DNA of 64,000 nucleotides, taken from assembly GCF_007970185.1 (NCBI RefSeq), contig NZ_CP042431.1, positions 5,022,001 through 5,086,000 on the forward strand. The letters are read 5' to 3'. Made by a program: the position numbers and the translations under genes. Position 1 is the stretch's first letter. Each line of letters starts with the position of its first letter. Of the stretch, positions 43,848 through 52,451 are shown piece by piece. The notes below the pieces were generated by a model. The model had not been told where the DNA came from. It did not search any database and saw only the letters and a list, made by a program, of their open reading frames with translations. The DNA comes from Pseudobacter ginsenosidimutans. GTDB taxonomy: Bacteria; Bacteroidota; Bacteroidia; Chitinophagales; Chitinophagaceae.

Positions 43848-46800
43848 TTAGAAGCTGAGATTGAGGTTGAATGCATATACCGGTCTGATTGAAAGATTGA
43901 TATTGGGGGCGGAACCTGACTGTGATGGATCCTGCCCGCGAAGCGCTTTGTTGGCAATGGTGAAGAGATTGCTGCCGGTGATCTGTGCAGTTGCTCCCTT
44001 GATGGATAATTGCCTGCAAAACTGTTCGGGTAACCTGTAGCTCAGCGAAACATATTGCAGCTTCACGTAATCTCCTTTTACCACGCGCAGGTCAGAGAAA
44101 TCATACATCTGGTAATAATCAGTGGCAAACTGACGGGTTACCAGGGTTGCCGGATTTCCCCACCAGCCAAACCTGTCGAAATCCACTACGCCGGGAGCTC
44201 CCAGGATGCCTGGGATATTGGTGAATTTTTCATCTCCGGGATATCGCCATCTGTTCACGAATTCCTTGCGCATATTTTGTTGCGAGCTGGGCCTGAAAGT
44301 GCCGTAATTGCCCGATGCGATCTGCATTAACCTGATCTTATTGCCTACACTGTAAGTGAATGTTACATTGAGGGTCCAGTTACCCAATACGAAGGAGTTG
44401 TTGATGCCTCCCTGCAATACAGGTTCTCTTCTTCCGGATTCAACCATCACCAGACTGAACACTTCTTCCTTCGTCATCTTGTTGTATTTCGCACTCAGCT
44501 CATTTTTGTTTTCCGGTTCCGCTCCATAGAAAATCGGAAATCCCTGATTGGGGTCAAGCGATTTGAACCGGTAGGAAAAAAAGGTGTTCACTGATTTCCC
44601 ATTGACGGGCACTTTGCCATTCAGGTAATCCTGGAAGGTGAGCGTGGCTGCATCCACCAATACGTTACGATTGTTGAGGCTGTTATTGATGAGTTTGTTG
44701 AATACCTGGCCAAGCTGCGGATCAAAACGCCACATGAATCTTTTCTTACCGGCGCCCAAATTGTCGATGATCTTGAAATTCAAACTCATTTCCACTCCCT
44801 GATTTTCCAGTGTTCCTCCATTCACCACGTAAGTATTCCTGGGTGCTCCATTGATGGCAGAAACTTTCTTGTCAAGGAAGGCATTGGTGGTTTTGATATA
44901 GAAATAACCGATGGATCCGTTCACTCTTCCTTTGAGGATAGAGAACTGAAGCGTACCATTGTAATCCTGCGTTTTTTCCCAGGCCAGGTCTGGGTTAGGG
45001 AAAGCAGTAATGCTGGAACCTGGCGCCGTATAGAATGGATCGATGGGGCCTTTCTCAAAAATTGTATAAGGTGTTTGGCCGGGCAGCATGTTTCCACGGG
45101 TGCCAAAGGAAACCAGAAGGGCTGCCTGATCTACCCATTGCATATTGCGTAACAGATCCTCATGAATATTCCATCTGCCTGACAATGCCCAGGTAGGCAG
45201 GAATTTTTCATTGCTTCTTGAACCAAAGGAGTTCGAGAATTCCTGGCTGGTTGTAGCGGTGAGCACATAACGTTCATTGAAAATATAGGTGGATGTAATA
45301 AAGGGACGAACAGCATTCTGCAATCCTTCTATGATGCGGGGTCTGCCAAAGTTCGCCGCCCAGCCGGCGTAGCTTGTATAGATTGCAGGATCGATCATGG
45401 CGAAGCTATATCCCCGGTCAGGATAATAGCCCCTGCTGGTTTGACTGAATTGACTATTCCGGTTGGAAGTCAGGTCTGCAGCAACTTCCAAAGTGAGCTG
45501 GTGTTTGTGCTGCTGATCCAGGTACCTGTTGAAACTGAGACGCCCATTGATGAGATAGTTCTGTCTCCTCACTGATTGATGGCGGAGCTCGCCACCGAAT
45601 GGGATCTCATCCTGGCCCGGTTGAAAGATATCCTGGAAGTAAGAGATCCTTCTTTGTTCTGTAACCCATTCAGTATTCTCTGCAAACCAGATATCGTGGT
45701 TGGAGTTGCCGCCGGTATATGCCAGTTTGGAATTGAACTGGATCCCTTTCGCGATCTCGTAGCTGAGGTCTACACTGGCATTGTATTCATTGCTTTCAAC
45801 CGTTTCCCCGGTATGGTTCATCTCGTTCTCGATATTCATTGATTTGAGATCCTTGAAACTGTTGATGATCGTATTTGAATTAACGGTTGAATAGAAGTAG
45901 AGTGAGCCATCTTCATTGCGCAGCGGGATGGCCCTGCTGGTGTTATATGCGTAATTGAGAATCCCAACATCGGATGGAGTATATCTTCTTTTCTCCTTGT
46001 TCAGCTGGATATTGAATTCCGCTTTGAATTTCCTGTAATTCAACTGCATGTTGAATGTACCGGTATACAGGTCGTTGCTTTCTTTTTTGATCACTCCCGG
46101 CTCTGTTCGATATCCCACGGATGCACGGTAAGATGCAGAGGTTGTTCCGCCGGATACACTGAGGGTGTGATTGGTGGCAAAAACATCACGCATCGTATTG
46201 CCGAGCCAGTCTGTATTGATGGACTCCGCCCTGTCTACTTTCTGTTTGAAAGTTTCATAATCTATCGCTCCTTCATAATAATCGATGATGTCTTTCTCAT
46301 AGGCTTCGAGCGCACCGCCGCGGAGCTTCATCTTTTTTTCGATCATTTCACGTGATACGTCAATCCGCTCGCGGGAATCCATCATATAAATGGCCCTGTC
46401 TGTATATCTCGGTCTTCGTGTGAAGGTCCCTGTTACATTGTAGTTGACAGTGGGAGGGCCGGGCTTTCCGCGTTTGGTGGTGATCACTATCACGCCATTG
46501 GCAGCCCTTACACCATAGAGAGCAGCGGCTGTTGCATCTTTCAAAACATCGATCTGTTCGATGTCGTAAGGATTCAGTCCTGAGATGGCATTGCCAAGCA
46601 GGTTCACAAAATCCGGATCGTTGATCCTTTCTGCAGGAATGGGAATGGGGTTGGTGCGAACAATCCCATCTACTACCCAAAGCGGTTCTCTTGAACCCAG
46701 GTAAGTGGAAGTGCCCCTGATACGCAGTTTGGGTGCAGCGCCTGCCTGTCCTGAATTTTGCATGAACATGAGACCGGGTACACGACCTTCCAGCATTTTG

Positions 46801-47681
46801 TCCACGGTGTTTAAACCTGGTTGAAAAATAGAATCCATTCTTAGTGAGCTCACAGATCCGGTGAGGTATTTCTGTTTTATCTTTTGATAACCGTTATACA
46901 CAACCGCTTCGTCCAGTTGTTCGGCTTTTTTGGTAAGCGTAATGAAAAATAATTCATTGCTGGCAGTAATGGTTTGGCCGCTGAGCAGGCCATTCCTTGC
47001 TACGCCAACGCCTGTACCGGGGGCAACAGCTTTGTTTTGGGAAGACACCACCAGGGCAGTGACGGGCGAAGTGATCTTAATGCCAATGCTGTTAAAGCCC
47101 ACGAAGGAGATCGTCAGGGTCTGACCAATTTCAGCATTGATGGTGAGCATGCCCTGCGCATCGGTTACGCCCGAATTCCGTGCGCCTTTTACCGAGATGG
47201 ATGCTCCGGAAAGCGGGTTGTAATCCTGGTCCACGATCCTGAGCCTGATTGGTATGGCGTCTGTCAACCCACCGGCGCCGGGGATTTCAATTTGTCCTTC
47301 AAAAAACAGTGTAATGGGAAGCGGAGATACAATAATTGTTTTACTCCTGATTACGTAGGTCAATCGCTGAGCTTTCAGTATCTCGTCGAGTACTTCGGTC
47401 AGGGATTTGTCCTTAACATCGATGGTAACCGGCTGCGCCTCTTTCAACGTTTGTGCTCCATAAAGAAAAGAGAATCCCGTCTTTTCCTGGAGCATGGTAA
47501 AAACCTGTTTAAGCGGAACGTTTTTGACCGACAGGTCAACGTTCTGGGAAAGGGCGGCAGCCGAAACATTCATTAGGGCTACGGTTAAGTAGAATACGGT
47601 TAGCTTCATAACTAACAGAGTTTTGGTTAAAAGGCGGTTGTTCCCACGAACAGGCCGGCCAAAGACAGCAGTTTTTTGCAT
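43848..47681 (-). CDS. SusC/RagA-family TonB-dependent transporter with STN domain, locus 2
   Basis: 1277-residue outer-membrane transporter, the longest of the three. Order: basic lead and signal peptide, STN domain (VDLSVKNVPLKQVFTMLQEK to IRSKTIIVSP), carboxypeptidase-regulatory-like domain (DQDYNPLSGASISVKGARNS), a linker of about 40 residues absent from the locus 1 protein, and the plug with ALYGVRAANG. The barrel ends in LNLSF. From the plug onwards it is very similar to the locus 1 transporter, so the two probably share a ligand class. The STN domain links it to the FecR protein encoded upstream. Confidence 0.95.
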   Translation of the reverse strand: MQKTAVFGRPVRGNNRLLTKTLLVMKLTVFYLTVALMNVSAAALSQNVDLSVKNVPLKQVFTMLQEKTGFSFLYGAQTLKEAQPVTIDVKDKSLTEVLDEILKAQRLTYVIRSKTIIVSPLPITLFFEGQIEIPGAGGLTDAIPIRLRIVDQDYNPLSGASISVKGARNSGVTDAQGMLTINAEIGQTLTISFVGFNSIGIKITSPVTALVVSSQNKAVAPGTGVGVARNGLLSGQTITASNELFFITLTKKAEQLDEAVVYNGYQKIKQKYLTGSVSSLRMDSIFQPGLNTVDKMLEGRVPGLMFMQNSGQAGAAPKLRIRGTSTYLGSREPLWVVDGIVRTNPIPIPAERINDPDFVNLLGNAISGLNPYDIEQIDVLKDATAAALYGVRAANGVIVITTKRGKPGPPTVNYNVTGTFTRRPRYTDRAIYMMDSRERIDVSREMIEKKMKLRGGALEAYEKDIIDYYEGAIDYETFKQKVDRAESINTDWLGNTMRDVFATNHTLSVSGGTTSASYRASVGYRTEPGVIKKESNDLYTGTFNMQLNYRKFKAEFNIQLNKEKRRYTPSDVGILNYAYNTSRAIPLRNEDGSLYFYSTVNSNTIINSFKDLKSMNIENEMNHTGETVESNEYNASVDLSYEIAKGIQFNSKLAYTGGNSNHDIWFAENTEWVTEQRRISYFQDIFQPGQDEIPFGGELRHQSVRRQNYLINGRLSFNRYLDQQHKHQLTLEVAADLTSNRNSQFSQTSRGYYPDRGYSFAMIDPAIYTSYAGWAANFGRPRIIEGLQNAVRPFITSTYIFNERYVLTATTSQEFSNSFGSRSNEKFLPTWALSGRWNIHEDLLRNMQWVDQAALLVSFGTRGNMLPGQTPYTIFEKGPIDPFYTAPGSSITAFPNPDLAWEKTQDYNGTLQFSILKGRVNGSIGYFYIKTTNAFLDKKVSAINGAPRNTYVVNGGTLENQGVEMSLNFKIIDNLGAGKKRFMWRFDPQLGQVFNKLINNSLNNRNVLVDAATLTFQDYLNGKVPVNGKSVNTFFSYRFKSLDPNQGFPIFYGAEPENKNELSAKYNKMTKEEVFSLVMVESGRREPVLQGGINNSFVLGNWTLNVTFTYSVGNKIRLMQIASGNYGTFRPSSQQNMRKEFVNRWRYPGDEKFTNIPGILGAPGVVDFDRFGWWGNPATLVTRQFATDYYQMYDFSDLRVVKGDYVKLQYVSLSYRLPEQFCRQLSIKGATAQITGSNLFTIANKALRGQDPSQSGSAPNINLSIRPVYAFNLNLSF

Positions 47682-47692
47682 ACTTTCGCGTA

Positions 47693-47747
47693 GTTTGGGT
47701 GATGTGGTAGCAGTCTGCGACGACTATTTTATTTTCGTTACCCAAAC
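47693..47747 (-). promoter_or_regulatory. Conserved long-range stem in the susC leader, locus 2
   Basis: On the minus strand GTTTGGGT (47740-47747) can pair with ACCCAAAC (47693-47700) across 39 nt, ending 11 nt before the susC ATG. The locus 1 leader has the same two 8-mers at matching positions. The nucleotides between them are not conserved. Confidence 0.45.
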
Positions 47748-47752
47748 TTTTC

Positions 47753-47787
47753 GCCGGCAGTGTAGCAAGCACTTCCGGCTTTTTTTT
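47753..47787 (+). terminator. Hairpin with T-run antisense to the susC leader, locus 2
   Basis: GCCGGCAGTG (47753-47762) pairs with CACTTCCGGC (47770-47779), one mismatch, around the 7-nt loop TAGCAAG, followed by eight T on the plus strand. The loop is nearly that of locus 1 (GAGCAAG). There is no plus-strand gene to terminate, so it suits an antisense RNA over the susC leader. Confidence 0.6.
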
Positions 47788-47841
47788 GGGTAAGAATCTT
47801 TGATCGGATCAGTTGATTCCAGATCCTTCTTTTTCTAAATT

Positions 47842-49038
47842 TTACTTTTGGCTCAAGATCAATTTCCTTCCCTCAAGTCTCGTGCGAATGTCGAAGTTGT
47901 TCAGGAAGGTCATCAGGTCTGACAGTTGAACGCCTCTGTCCATTCTTCCTCCGATCTTTACATTAGGCATCGGCCCTTCAATTTGCACATCGATATTATA
48001 CCATCTTTCTATTTGCCGGATGATCTCCTGGAAGCTGACAGATTCAAAATTGATGAAGCCGTTTTTCCAGGCCAGTACATGTTCAATATTGGCAGTCTGG
48101 ATCCTGATCTCTTCTGTATTGCCGGTGATCACGGCCTGTTGTCCTGGCTGCAGCATAACTCCCTTGCCGTTGCGGCGGCCGTTCTTTTCCAGGTTGGCCA
48201 CTTTCACAGAGCCTTGTACCAATGTTGTTTTGATCCTTCCTTCATTTGTATAGGAATTGATATTGAAACTTGTTCCCAGCACTTCTACAGTTGACTTCCC
48301 ATCTATATCAACCAGGAATGGTCTGCTTTTGTCTTTTGCGATCTCCATATACACTTCACCACTGATCTTTATTTGACGATCGTTTCCGGTAAATGCAGCG
48401 GGATAGGTGATGGAAGAAGCGGCATTGAGCCAGATCTTTGAGCCATCTGGCAGCACAAGGTTGTACTGGCCACCATTGGGAGTGGTCATTGTATTCATCA
48501 TCACTTTACCGGAAACGCTGCCATTTACATCATAGCGGACCTCCCCGTTGGGCAGCTTGATCACGGATGCGTTGCCTTGTTGTGCGATTGCGCCGGTAGC
48601 TGCACTGTCAAGGGGAATGACAGTACCATCTGATAAGGTAAGGAGCGCTTTGCTGCTTCCCGGTTGGATACTCTTATTGTTGCGTGATTGCTCTGCAATA
48701 ACAGGTTTATTCCGGTTATCGCCGGTTACATAGAAATATACGGTCCCTCCAAGCAACAACAGTATGGCAGCAGCCCATCCCCAGCGGCGGTAGAGTGGGA
48801 CCCTGCGTACCGGTGTTTCCCTTTGTTGCAGGATGCGTTCAAAAATGATCTCGCGTAAAACCGGGTCTTCAGCAACATCGAAGGAAGCGTCTTCCAGCGC
48901 TTCTGCCACAACGGCTTCCAGCTCCGGTACATGTTTTTTACTTTTTATGAGCGCAAAGAATTCCTGCTGTTCTTCAGCCGTAATAGTTTGCGTCAGGTAC
49001 TTATCCAACAATCGTGAAAATACGTCAGGTGATTCCAT
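47842..49038 (-). CDS. FecR-family anti-sigma factor, locus 2
   Basis: 398-residue anti-sigma factor with an ATG start. The cytoplasmic N-terminus is followed by a membrane helix at about 87-104 (GWAAAILLLLGGTVYFYV) and a FecR domain (TTPNGGQYNLVLPDGSKIWL, LGTSFNINSYTN). The C-terminal DUF4974-type domain has FESVSFQEIIRQIERWYNI and LSDLMTFLNNFDIRTRL. It follows its sigma gene by 79 nt and precedes susC by 160 nt. Confidence 0.93.
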   Translation of the reverse strand: MESPDVFSRLLDKYLTQTITAEEQQEFFALIKSKKHVPELEAVVAEALEDASFDVAEDPVLREIIFERILQQRETPVRRVPLYRRWGWAAAILLLLGGTVYFYVTGDNRNKPVIAEQSRNNKSIQPGSSKALLTLSDGTVIPLDSAATGAIAQQGNASVIKLPNGEVRYDVNGSVSGKVMMNTMTTPNGGQYNLVLPDGSKIWLNAASSITYPAAFTGNDRQIKISGEVYMEIAKDKSRPFLVDIDGKSTVEVLGTSFNINSYTNEGRIKTTLVQGSVKVANLEKNGRRNGKGVMLQPGQQAVITGNTEEIRIQTANIEHVLAWKNGFINFESVSFQEIIRQIERWYNIDVQIEGPMPNVKIGGRMDRGVQLSDLMTFLNNFDIRTRLEGRKLILSQK

Positions 49039-49117
49039 AATAAGGTTTTAACGGGTCTTCAAAAGATCCCGGTAAATAAATAAGACAGGTTAAGAAAACG
49101 AACAGGTGCAGTGAGTG

Positions 49118-49747
49118 CTAAAAAAAATATTCAAGGATAGAGGTCAGCAACCAGGTTGTGAGGAAAATATCGCCGGAATGGAGGCGTACATATTCCCTGA
49201 TGGCATTCAGTGCCCGGACCATATGGCTTTTCACGGTGGCTGGAGCAATATTCAGTTGTTGCGCAATTTCAGCATAGGATAATCCCTGTTCCCTGCTCAG
49301 TTGGAAAACGGCAGTCTGTTGCGGAGGAAGTGTTGCCACTGCTTCATCTATCAAAGCAACGGCGCTTTTGTATTCCAGCAAATAACCAGGGGTAAGAAGA
49401 TCAGGAGGAGTAAGCTCATCTGCCGGGCCGGCGGCGAGCTGGAAAGCCCGGTTTTCCAGTGCATTGATGATGGTGTTACGGGCCAGTGCTGCGAACCATG
49501 CATCGAAATGAGAAACGTCTTTAAGCTTGCTGCGCTTTTCCCATAAGCGTACAAATACAAGTTGTACGGCATCCTGTGCCAGTTGTGTGGACTTCAGGAA
49601 ACTGAGCGCAACGCCATAGACCCTGTTCCAGTACTGGTCGTATACCTGGCGATAGGTTTGTTCATCACCTTCCAGCAGGCGTTGTATTATTTCCTTTTCA
49701 TTATGTTTTCCGGGATACAATGATTGTAATTCATTTAATATCCGCAA
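49118..49747 (-). CDS. ECF-type sigma-70 factor, locus 2
   Basis: 209-residue sigma factor at the head of locus 2. Region 2 is at about 25-95 (LLEGDEQTYRQVYDQYWNRV, AQDAVQLVFVRLWEKRS, AWFAALARNTIINAL) and region 4 at about 135-190 (LPPQQTAVFQLSREQGLS, then the HTH YAEIAQQLNIAPATVKSHM). The hydrophobic tail IFLTTWLLTSILEYFF is typical of the group. The first possible start is TTG at 49747, with an in-frame TGA 18 nt upstream; no ATG allows a full region 2. A LytTR-domain frame ends 15 nt upstream. Confidence 0.92.
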   Translation of the reverse strand: MRILNELQSLYPGKHNEKEIIQRLLEGDEQTYRQVYDQYWNRVYGVALSFLKSTQLAQDAVQLVFVRLWEKRSKLKDVSHFDAWFAALARNTIINALENRAFQLAAGPADELTPPDLLTPGYLLEYKSAVALIDEAVATLPPQQTAVFQLSREQGLSYAEIAQQLNIAPATVKSHMVRALNAIREYVRLHSGDIFLTTWLLTSILEYFF

Positions 49748-49762
49748 ACTATAGTAAATATT

Positions 49763-50131
49763 TCACAAGAGCTGCAAAAAATATCTGTCCGCGTACTGGA
49801 TCCATTTCCGGAAGGCAGCGGCAGATTCCTGGCTGATCACAACGCTGTGTTCGCCGATCATCAGATCCATCGTTACCTGCACTTTTACCTTCTCTACAGT
49901 TCTGAAACGTTTGATGTAATTGATATTGATAATATATTGCCGGTTGGCTCGAAAAAAGGAGAGGGGATTGAGCTCGGTTTCCATTATACTCAGTGGTTTG
50001 TCAAGCATGTAACGGTAGCCGTTCCTGTCGGTCGCGTGAACGATCTTGTTTTCCGCCTGGAGGTAAACGATCTCTTCCAGCAGCAACGGGATATTCTCAT
50101 GTTTCTTGATTTTAATGAAGAGGCATAACAG
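49763..50131 (-). pseudogene. LytTR-type DNA-binding domain without receiver domain or clear start
   Basis: The frame encodes a recognisable LytTR domain of about 100 residues: IPLLLEEIVYLQAENKIVHA, a YMLDKPLSIME segment, FFRANRQYIININYIKRF and HSVVISQESAAAFRKWI. A full LytTR response regulator would have a receiver domain of about 120 residues before it. Here the upstream sequence is instead the terminator of the neighbouring gene, so the ATG at 50296 of the open frame cannot be the true start. Only CTG (50131) or ATT (50116) are possible. It is either a remnant of a larger gene or a stand-alone domain with a rare start. It lies 15 nt upstream of the sigma gene on the same strand. Confidence 0.5.
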
Positions 50132-50164
50132 GTGGCTGAAGCGGCGCTTTGGACTGTCGGGCGA

Positions 50165-50222
50165 TACAGAGCTCGCCGGAGGCGAACAAAAAAAAGTCAC
50201 TCGCCGGTAGGTGAGTGACTGC
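50165..50222 (-). terminator. Terminator and palindromic repeat after the DUF3857-like gene pair
   Basis: On the minus strand AGTCACTCACC (50212-50222) pairs with GGCGAGTGACT (50197-50207) and is followed by eight T. A second small palindrome, TCGCCTCCGGCGA, comes a few bases later. Both parts resemble the repeat at 35820-35884, so a dispersed repeat may have supplied this terminator. Confidence 0.7.
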
Positions 50223-50243
50223 AGGTGCTCTGAGTAAATCCAT

Positions 50244-52445
50244 TTATGATTTCGGAGACAACAGAATAAATTTGAATGAACTGTTATAAGCTGCATCGAT
50301 GAATGTCAGCATCTCATTCCACTGCGCCTTCGGCACCTGTTTGGCATTGTAGGTCTTCTCGATGCTGATCACCACTTTTCCATTTTGTTCTTTTGCATCG
50401 ATGCGGAAAAGCCCGCAGGCATGTTCCACTTTTGTATTCAGATCGTTCAGACCTGAAACGGTATAACCGGCAGGTACTTTGAAATTGATGGTCCAGTTAA
50501 GGCTTCGCGGATAGCGCACATCCATATCGTATTCGCGTGTACGTTCTTCGTCTTTGATCTGTAATTGTCCGCCGATCAGTCCGGCCAGGTTCACCAGGTA
50601 TTTCTTTCCTGCTTTTTTCACCATATCCGTGAGCTCGAATTGTTCGCGGAAGCTGAGCGTACGTTTGTTAGGTGAGCGTCCATCATTGATGAGGGTGAAC
50701 TTTACATCGTTCACTTTTTGCTGGTATTCGCGTTGGAGGTTCTCTTTGGAGAGTTCAGGTCTTTTCTTTTTGAATTCATCTTTGGCGGCTGCTACATTGG
50801 TCTCATACCTTTCCTGTTCTTTCTGCTTCATTTTTGCCGTGGGGTCTTCACCGTTATAGTACTGATAATCGTTGAAGATGAACGGATGATAGCTCAGCAG
50901 CTCGCGTGTATTCTTTGCCTTGTAGATACCGGTATAAGCGGAAGTGCGGGTTACGCTGAGTTTTTCCATACCGGCATCCAGTTCGGTGTCGAATTCTTCC
51001 ACCTGCATATTGTCTGCCGCTTTGGTATCCGGCAGTTTGATGGCTTTGATGCCCGGAGGCGCATTACGTCCGGATGGCTCGGAAACGATATAGGCATCGT
51101 TGCCGGTGAGTGATTCCACCAGTTCTCCAGGATTGGAGTAATCGCTGGGATTGAAATAGAATTTGTCGCCCAGCTTCATCATGTAACGGATCTCGCTGTC
51201 GAACAGGATATCGTTGAGTTTACCGGTTTGGTTGCTAACGGAGATCACCAGTTCAGGTTTGATCTTCCTGTCTTCCAGCACGCCATTGAAGAGGCACACA
51301 AATTCTTTGTCAGACAGGTATGATCTCTGGTACAGCACCCGGTTCCTGATAAGGTACCAGCTGCGGTTGATATATTCTTCTTCTGTCCATTTTTTTGCAT
51401 CGATGCCGCGCAGCGTTGCCAGTAAGCCATTGACGGTGATATTGTTTTCACCGAAGAATATCTTCTTCTGTTTTTCGATATCGTCCCATGCTTTTTGCGC
51501 CAGCTCTTCCTTGCTGAAATTGCTTTTCAGTTCACCGATCTGGCCGATGAATGCGCCTCTGGCGTCTTCGCTTTTTGCGTAGTTCACCTGGAATTTCACG
51601 ATAGGGAACTGCATGAGGGGCGTAACGAAATTCACATCCTTGAAACGGTCGCGGTCCTTATCAACAAATACAAAACGGAAGAATCCTTTTTCTGCTCCTG
51701 CTTCTTTTTTGAAGGATGGTGCGCCGTTCAGTGCGAGTGATTTGAAGAATGTTTTGTTATCGGTATCGATCCCGATCTCGTTGTACATGAGGGGATACTC
51801 CTTGCTGCAGATCTCGTATTGGGGAGCCAGTTCCAGGTAACCTGCAAAGCTCACTTCGATGGAGCTCTTGGTGGTGGACACATATTCAAGGATATCACCG
51901 GGCTCCAGGTCGCGCACAGGAAGTTTGTAATAGGAATATTCCTGTCCTGTTGCGGAGTTGATAAAGCTCTGGAAGTATTCGGGGATCTCTGTTCCGCGCG
52001 GACAGGCAACGGCTTTCTGCGGATCGATCACGCGGGGCGCTTCGCCTGGTTTGATGAGTCTTAATGTAAATCCATCATCATAACTGGAGTAACGGAAATA
52101 GACCTCCGAAAATTTGTTCACGGCGTTATTGTCCTGCAGTTTGATGCGGAACCTGGTCTTCTCGAAGAAGTAAAGGAATTTCACGGAGCTCAATGCGCTG
52201 CGGTTCTGTTTATCCATTACGATATTCCGGGAATACCCGATGATCACGGCAGATTCCTTGTCCCATTTCGAAGGTGTTTGCGATACCTTGAAAGGAGCGG
52301 GCATATCTTTCAGCATTTCCGCAGAATTATCGGCCAGCGATTTGATCACTTTCCCTGTGATATAGCTCTGAGCATTGGCTGTGCTGAAAGCGAGGCCCAG
52401 CGCCAGCAGGAGAGCGGATAATCTTGTGTATAGTTTGAGATTCAT
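50244..52445 (-). CDS. Secreted DUF3857/transglutaminase-like protein lacking the catalytic Cys
   Basis: 733-residue protein with a signal peptide (ALLLALGLAFSTANAQ). The N-terminal half is a DUF3857-type beta domain (ENNITVNGLLATLRG marks its end). The middle corresponds to a transglutaminase-like domain, but where the neighbour has GDCKGMANLL this protein has LSDKEFVCLFNGVL. The catalytic Cys position is Asp and no His/Asp pair is apparent. The C-terminal domain is beta-rich (VRYPRSLNWTINFKVPAGYT). It is encoded 6 nt after its active-looking paralogue, so the two are probably co-expressed and may form a complex. The substrate is unknown. Confidence 0.75.
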   Translation of the reverse strand: MNLKLYTRLSALLLALGLAFSTANAQSYITGKVIKSLADNSAEMLKDMPAPFKVSQTPSKWDKESAVIIGYSRNIVMDKQNRSALSSVKFLYFFEKTRFRIKLQDNNAVNKFSEVYFRYSSYDDGFTLRLIKPGEAPRVIDPQKAVACPRGTEIPEYFQSFINSATGQEYSYYKLPVRDLEPGDILEYVSTTKSSIEVSFAGYLELAPQYEICSKEYPLMYNEIGIDTDNKTFFKSLALNGAPSFKKEAGAEKGFFRFVFVDKDRDRFKDVNFVTPLMQFPIVKFQVNYAKSEDARGAFIGQIGELKSNFSKEELAQKAWDDIEKQKKIFFGENNITVNGLLATLRGIDAKKWTEEEYINRSWYLIRNRVLYQRSYLSDKEFVCLFNGVLEDRKIKPELVISVSNQTGKLNDILFDSEIRYMMKLGDKFYFNPSDYSNPGELVESLTGNDAYIVSEPSGRNAPPGIKAIKLPDTKAADNMQVEEFDTELDAGMEKLSVTRTSAYTGIYKAKNTRELLSYHPFIFNDYQYYNGEDPTAKMKQKEQERYETNVAAAKDEFKKKRPELSKENLQREYQQKVNDVKFTLINDGRSPNKRTLSFREQFELTDMVKKAGKKYLVNLAGLIGGQLQIKDEERTREYDMDVRYPRSLNWTINFKVPAGYTVSGLNDLNTKVEHACGLFRIDAKEQNGKVVISIEKTYNAKQVPKAQWNEMLTFIDAAYNSSFKFILLSPKS

Positions 52446-52451
52446 CGGGTC

